Of a DNA stretch of 32,382 nucleotides, positions 29,001 to 32,382 are shown in pieces (positions within the stretch are counted from its first letter, which is position 1; each line of letters opens with the position of its first letter). A program made the translations under genes and the position numbers. The notes beneath the pieces were generated by a model. The model ran no database searches and was not told the DNA's origin. It saw only the letters and a program-made list of their open reading frames with translations. The stretch comes from Hymenobacter psychrotolerans DSM 18569. GTDB taxonomy: Bacteria; Bacteroidota; Bacteroidia; Cytophagales; Hymenobacteraceae. The stretch lies in contig NZ_FRAS01000033.1 in NCBI RefSeq assembly GCF_900142395.1, positions 1-32,382 on the forward strand, given 5' to 3'.

Positions 29001-31589
29001 GCGCACCGTAGCCTGGGCCGAGGTAGGCGTACCGGCCGGCGTGAGAGCCACCAACCGCACGGGCAGGGCCTGGCGGGTTTGCACCAGCTCGTCCATATTT
29101 TTCACCCCAAACAGCACCGGTTGGGTCTGCACCTCGAAGGTAGCCAGGCGGTTCACGGGGCGGCCGGTTTCGTCGAATACTGTCGTGAAGGCCGCGCCTT
29201 CCAGGATACCGAGGTCAGAGTAGTCGGGCACCTCGTAGGTGGCAGTGCCGCGGCCAGCGGCGTCGGTAGTGCCTTCGCGGGTGGTCTTCTCGAACCGGTC
29301 GGAAATGGGTGTGAAAACCTGGTCGCCGTACTGGCCGCGCTGCTTGTCGCCGCTGTTGATGGCGAAGGTGTAGTCGGCGTAATTTTTTGGGGTGAAAGGC
29401 TTTTCCTTGAGCGAAAACTCCACCTCAAACTTGCGGTCGGCCGCGGGCGGACCAAACAGGTTTTGGGCCGTAATCAGGGCCGAAATGGCTTGGCCGGGCT
29501 TCGCAACTGGCCTAGACGCCTTCACCGTCACCTTCATGCGGTCCGGAATAAACTCTTCCACCGAAATCTGGCGCGAGGCTAGCAGCACATCGTTGCCGGT
29601 CAGCACTTCCATCGTGTAGAGGCCGGTCATCACGGCTGGGGGCAGCAGGAAGCGCGCCTCGAAGGAGCCGGCTGCATTCAGCGTTTTCTGCAGACTGGCG
29701 TATTCCTTGCCGGTGGGCAGCAGCAGCCGAATTTTTACCGGCAGGCCCTTGGGCGGCGCCTGCCAGTCCTCGGTCCGGATGACGGTATTGGTCTGGATGG
29801 TGTCGCCGGGGCGGTACAGGTCCCGGTCGCCGTAGAGAAAGGCCTGGTAGCGGGCCGCGTTGCTCTGTAGGCCACCCACCTCGAAGCGGGAGGTTTCTAC
29901 GCGGCTCCGGCTCAGGTCGAGGAAGGTGAAGTCGTTGCCCTGCTGGGCCATGACCATGCCCAGCCGGAAGCGGCCGTTCTGCGCGGTGCTGTCGAATTTT
30001 GCTACCCCCTCACCATTGGTAAGGCCGGTGCCCATTACCTGGTTGTTGGTACTGATAAAGCGCATTTCCACACCACTTAGCGCTTTGGCGTTGCGGATAG
30101 AGTTGGCAAATACCAGCGTGCTGCCGGCCTTGCCCTGCTTCACAATCAGCCCGATATCCGACACGGCCACCAGCTTGCTTACCTGTAGCCACTGCCGCTC
30201 GGTATCCTGCACCTTAATGATGTAGAGGCCCTTCAACCCACCCGCAAATTCCAGGTCCTTGAGGTTCAGGTTCAGCAGCCGCAGCCCCTGCGCCTTCGGC
30301 AAGCCCGACACGGTGTAGGTGCGCTCCGTGAGCACATTGCCCAGGTTTTCTACGTCGTAGTATTGGTAGGAGCGGTCCACGTATTCTCCCTCCTCGCTCT
30401 CTTCCTCTTCGCCCGACTCTTCCCCATCGTAGCCGGGGTAGCCGTACTGGGTGCCGCTGCGCAACAGTTGTTGAATGTTATTGGCATACACCTTGGCAAT
30501 GGTCACCTTCACCTGGCCTACCTCGTTGATGCGCACGCCCAGGTTGCGCGAACCCAGCGCATCGAGGTACATGGCCTTCTCGGCGCTGGCAAAGCTGATG
30601 GTCGGCCGCTCGTCGGAGAAGCTCACGGTCTGGGTGAAATTTTCGCTGAGGTGCCCGCCCAGGCCACCCCGCAGCCCCTGGCGCAAACTCACCTGATAGC
30701 TTTTGCCTACCTCAAAGCCGCCCTTGAGTCGGAAGCCGCTTTCCAGTTCCTCCACCTCGTAGGCCACCTGCGGTGACACCGACAACGCATTGCGCAAGTC
30801 GCCGGTTGTTACCGGCTGGTTGGTTAGGATGGTAATGACCGGGTCGGCCGATTGCAGGGTGCCCGTGATGGAGCGTATCTCTAGCTCCTCCGGATCGGGT
30901 ACCTGCACCTGCTTTTCATAGTCGGAGGTAGAAGCCTGGTCGCTGCCCTGAGCGCGCAGACCCTGGCCTAGCGCCACCGTGAGCGGCGAGCCGGGGCGCA
31001 CCTGCTGGTTGAGGCTCACGCGCACCACCTGGCCCGGCTCCCCGCTCACCTCGAAGGCCACGGGCTGACCGTCTTGGGTCACGCGGAGCAGGGGCTTCAC
31101 GTCGGCGGGCTTTACGCTGTAGTTGAAAGGTAGCTCCACGCGCATTTCAGCCGTGCCAGCCGCCCGCTCCGAGCGGCCCCAGAACGCCTGGGGCTCCTGC
31201 AGCTGCAGGTAGGGCGTATGAAATTTCTGGCGGTTCTCGGGTAGCTCTACGTTGCGTTTGCCTTCCGGCAGGGCCTCTTTGCGCAGGGTAGCCGTGAAGG
31301 CGGTACTGGGTTTGAAGGGCGTGGTGGGCGAGAAAATCAGCTCCCGGTCAGAAGTCCACTTGAACTTGCCGCGCATGGCCGGCTCGAACTTCACCACCTG
31401 CACCGTATCCCAACGGTCCTGCTGCTCTGGACCGGCCACGGCATCGGCAAACTGAAACACCAGGTTCTGGTACGGGTCAATTTCCTCGCCGTTGGGGTCC
31501 GAAGTGGCATCGGAGCCCGACTTGGAGCAGGCATACAGCAAAGCCAGCAGCACCAGCAGCGGCAGGCGAGAAACGGAGCGGGGTAGCAT
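26004..31589 (-). CDS. yfhM: Bacterial alpha-2-macroglobulin (thioester protease trap), lipoprotein
   Basis: The 1861-residue product has a lipobox LLYAC with Cys21, so it is membrane-anchored. Macroglobulin domains fill the N-terminal half; the MG2 domain is near 580-690 (DRDLYRPGDTIQTNTVIR). The bait-region domain is near 950-1110. The A2M domain is near 1150-1240 (KWSGVLTADASGKVRYKLQV). The thioester domain holds the intact CLEQ motif, Cys1391 to Gln1394, that forms the reactive bond to trap proteases. A very acidic loop (about 383-412) interrupts an early macroglobulin domain, and a 14-bp tandem repeat encodes part of the thioester domain about 24 residues after the Cys. The protein is longer than E. 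coli YfhM. It guards the periplasm together with PBP1C, as in other bacteria. Confidence 0.93.
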   Translation of the reverse strand: MLPRSVSRLPLLVLLALLYACSKSGSDATSDPNGEEIDPYQNLVFQFADAVAGPEQQDRWDTVQVVKFEPAMRGKFKWTSDRELIFSPTTPFKPSTAFTATLRKEALPEGKRNVELPENRQKFHTPYLQLQEPQAFWGRSERAAGTAEMRVELPFNYSVKPADVKPLLRVTQDGQPVAFEVSGEPGQVVRVSLNQQVRPGSPLTVALGQGLRAQGSDQASTSDYEKQVQVPDPEELEIRSITGTLQSADPVITILTNQPVTTGDLRNALSVSPQVAYEVEELESGFRLKGGFEVGKSYQVSLRQGLRGGLGGHLSENFTQTVSFSDERPTISFASAEKAMYLDALGSRNLGVRINEVGQVKVTIAKVYANNIQQLLRSGTQYGYPGYDGEESGEEEESEEGEYVDRSYQYYDVENLGNVLTERTYTVSGLPKAQGLRLLNLNLKDLEFAGGLKGLYIIKVQDTERQWLQVSKLVAVSDIGLIVKQGKAGSTLVFANSIRNAKALSGVEMRFISTNNQVMGTGLTNGEGVAKFDSTAQNGRFRLGMVMAQQGNDFTFLDLSRSRVETSRFEVGGLQSNAARYQAFLYGDRDLYRPGDTIQTNTVIRTEDWQAPPKGLPVKIRLLLPTGKEYASLQKTLNAAGSFEARFLLPPAVMTGLYTMEVLTGNDVLLASRQISVEEFIPDRMKVTVKASRPVAKPGQAISALITAQNLFGPPAADRKFEVEFSLKEKPFTPKNYADYTFAINSGDKQRGQYGDQVFTPISDRFEKTTREGTTDAAGRGTATYEVPDYSDLGILEGAAFTTVFDETGRPVNRLATFEVQTQPVLFGVKNMDELVQTRQALPVRLVALTPAGTPTSAQATVRVVRLLWETVIERQGGRYIYNSQKREQVVLSRNVTVASGGSDAGLNFTPTYSGEYEIRVSRPGAVTYVAQRVYAYGYGDTQSNSFEVNNEGEVTIEADKPKYQPGETANLLLKTPFPGRVLVTVERDRVLDHFYLNTDEKSARVSIPIRTGHVPNVYVTATAIREIKDNRLPLTVARGFVPLTVEKPGAKLQVAIKAPTQSRSQTAQTIEVTTAPGAQVTLAMVDEGILQMKDYRTPDPYGYFYQKRALEVQAHDVYPFLLPELGTSSTGGDGYDLSRRTTPVPNRRVKLLAKWSGVLTADASGKVRYKLQVPQFSGAVRIMAVAYKNDAFGSAEHTMRVADPVVISTALPRFLSPGDTIDVPVTLTNTTGKILDVTLFPSSKLISQVPDGYIPSLGSHYSVKSVSLKPNMETRVMYRYTASSIGAGYLEIEAHTYKCEEPNQPGMHFRKEGAEPLYVLKETIELPIRPASPLQKRTGAGVVAGGAAQQLNLRTDFLPSSLRSQLVVSRSPMTEFAKDLRYLLQYPYGCLEQTVSAAFPQLYYGDLAATLGQKNDPGTKHQALSTKYNPNYHVQEAIRKVEAQQMYNGSLSYWPGGDYDNWWATTYAAHFLLEAQQAGFDVNKNVLDRVLRYLQARVRKRETETYNIIQTGGVIQPVTLAKKEIAYSLYVLALAGRPDAVGLNYYKANRPQLAEDSRYLLAAAFALSGNQRGYQSTVPTRFGAAPTIAVRQLDGAFSSPIRDEALVLNALLAADPANPQVSTLARQLSRQVKQAGWLNTQERSFALLALGKLAKKNAGSTVVASLLADGKAIGNFSGKDLTVSNVANRQLQLRTSGKGSLYYFWETEGISPTGQVREEDAYLQVRRQFLDRNGNLVGSTSFKQNDLVVVKITIQSAETAGEVKNVAITDLLPAGLEIENPRIGAVRDLTWAKDAAQPDYMDVRDDRINLFTTVTPTPQSFYYLCRAVSKGTFKLGPVSADAMYNAEYHSYAGSGVVRVR
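27310..27337. repeat. 14-bp tandem repeat (two copies) inside the alpha-2-macroglobulin gene
   Basis: GTGCTTAGTGCCTG occurs twice back to back at 27310-27323 and 27324-27337. On the coding strand it gives the residues TKHQALSTKY at about 1418-1427. This unit type is, from memory, an intergenic tandem repeat in Hymenobacter-like genomes, and is unexpected inside a conserved domain. Confidence 0.8.
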
Positions 31590-31706
31590 GGATAGAGAGG
31601 AGCTTAGAAAGGACGCCGGAAGGTATAGAAAAACGGCGTTTCTGCTATGTTGTGTGTAGGTTTAGGAGGAGAGATACTTACGCGAAATAATAGAGGTAAC
31701 CGGTAA

Positions 31707-32076
31707 ATGAGTAAGCTGCTAACAATACAACATTTAATAGAGAGTACACGCTGTAAGATTAGGCTTAAAGTCTATCACGAAGACTCAGCAACTGAATGGC
31801 GGTGGTTTTGGCTTGCCTGTTGAAGGTTACATTGAAGTAGCAGGACCTGAACGAATATAAGATATCGAATGGGTAGAGCTTGACCCTATTGTGGTGACTC
31901 ATATAGGCCGACTGGTGCCGCCTAAGGTAACTGTCGCTACAGACGACATTATTCAGGTATTGAATGACGAAGGAATTGAGTATGCAATAGTGAGGGGCAC
32001 AATCAGAATATACGGTCAGTCGTTAGTATCAGCTTTAGATGAACGTGTAATGGACAATGTGAGGTGGTCGAGTAAA
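31707..32076 (+). pseudogene. Decayed hypothetical gene, cut by the IS element
   Basis: An ATG at 31707 opens MSKLLTIQHLIESTRCKIRL, ending at a TGA at 31821-31823. A frame one base on, from about 31801, continues with GGFGLPVEGYIEVAGPERI, hits TAA at 31858-31860, then reads on as DIEWVELDPIVVTHIGRLVP and DDIIQVLNDEGIEYAIVRGT up to the IS boundary. One frameshift and one stop therefore break a formerly continuous protein of about 120 residues or more. The stretch is far more AT-rich than the rest of the window. I do not recognise the family. A separate short gene from 31891 cannot be fully excluded. The 31590-31706 stretch ahead of it shows no gene and should hold the alpha-2-macroglobulin promoter on the minus strand. 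Confidence 0.6.
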
Positions 32077-32382
32077 TGTGGACAGAATAGGGTCTTATCT
32101 TTCGAATGTCATGCAAGACAGTCCCCAACCCGCCAAACGTCGGCGTTATGACGCTACCTTCCGGGCCGAGGCCCTGCGTTTGGCGGGCGAGAGCCGCTCG
32201 ACCCAGGCCGCCGCTCGCGCCCTGAATATTAGCCCCAAGCTGCTCTACAAGTGGCAGAAAGAAGCACTCACACCCGTGGCGGCGGCTCGTGGGGCGGAGC
32301 TGGACCCGGCCACGGCGACCGAGCTGCGCCAGCTGCGGGCTTTAGCCCGGCGGCAGGCGCAGGAGCTGGATATTTTAAAAAA
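32077..32382 (+). mobile_element. IS3-family insertion sequence, left end (partial)
   Basis: Composition changes abruptly from AT-rich to GC-rich around 32077-32110, just ahead of a transposase orfA. TGTGGACAGAATAGGGTC from 32077 begins with the TG typical of IS3 ends and is the likely left terminal repeat. The right end lies beyond the window, so neither the inverted repeat nor the target duplication can be confirmed here. Confidence 0.65.
32111..32382 (+). CDS. IS3-family transposase OrfA (partial, runs off the window)
   Basis: The frame from the ATG at 32111 is open to the last base (90 codons). It encodes a basic start, then YDATFRAEALRLAGESRST, and ALNISPKLLYKWQKEAL, the helix-turn-helix of HTH_Tnp_1/IS3 OrfA that binds the IS ends. 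A leucine-zipper-like helix (ELRQLRALARRQAQELDILK) follows. The window ends in a run of six As after ELDIL, the place where IS3 elements make their programmed -1 frameshift into OrfB. It is missed by simple ORF calling because it has no stop inside the window. Confidence 0.9.
   Translation, partial: MQDSPQPAKRRRYDATFRAEALRLAGESRSTQAAARALNISPKLLYKWQKEALTPVAAARGAELDPATATELRQLRALARRQAQELDILK

Overview
The window is a high-GC chromosomal stretch with the gene content of a Bacteroidota bacterium, most likely Hymenobacter or a close relative in the Cytophagales. The signs are GC-rich codon use, few Shine-Dalgarno sequences, many SPII lipoproteins, a BamA/TamA-like barrel protein, a TolC-adaptor-RND operon, a bacterial alpha-2-macroglobulin beside a PBP1C gene, and short repeats of kinds I associate with Hymenobacter. 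This assignment is an inference from gene style, not from a marker gene. No rRNA, tRNA or CRISPR array was seen.

Layout. 1-1099 (minus): three small envelope or hypothetical genes, the first cut by the window edge and the second probably a truncated secreted protein. 1444-3363 (minus): POTRA plus beta-barrel outer-membrane protein. 3638-7059 (plus): a radical SAM protein of the DNA modification/repair type, a possible tiny ORF, an epoxide-hydrolase-like enzyme, and the TIGR03915/DUF4130 partner of the radical SAM protein, followed by rmlD (7113-7967). 7983-8450: an AT-rich orphan Imm26-like immunity gene. 8475-13039: an MFS exporter, an AraC regulator divergent from an AldB/ExaC-type aldehyde dehydrogenase, a large inverted repeat, and a DUF779 gene that typically accompanies this dehydrogenase. 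13137-15654: a DUF4440/NTF2-like lipoprotein, a glycine-zipper protein, a small hypothetical and a secreted esterase. 15844-21799 (minus): an operon in the order TolC, adaptor, RND permease. 22188-31589 (minus): alpha-2-macroglobulin, BamE-like membrane protein, tandem chagasin-like (I42) inhibitor and PBP1C. 31707-32382: a decayed gene cut by the left end of an IS3-family element whose orfA runs off the window.

Two groups deserve most attention. The alpha-2-macroglobulin/I42/PBP1C block combines a thioester protease trap, a second type of protease inhibitor and a peptidoglycan synthase, consistent with a periplasmic defence and repair unit. The radical SAM/TIGR03915 pair is an uncharacterised DNA repair or modification system; here it is split by an alpha/beta hydrolase, and the radical SAM protein ends in a motif matching the bacterial sliding-clamp binding consensus.
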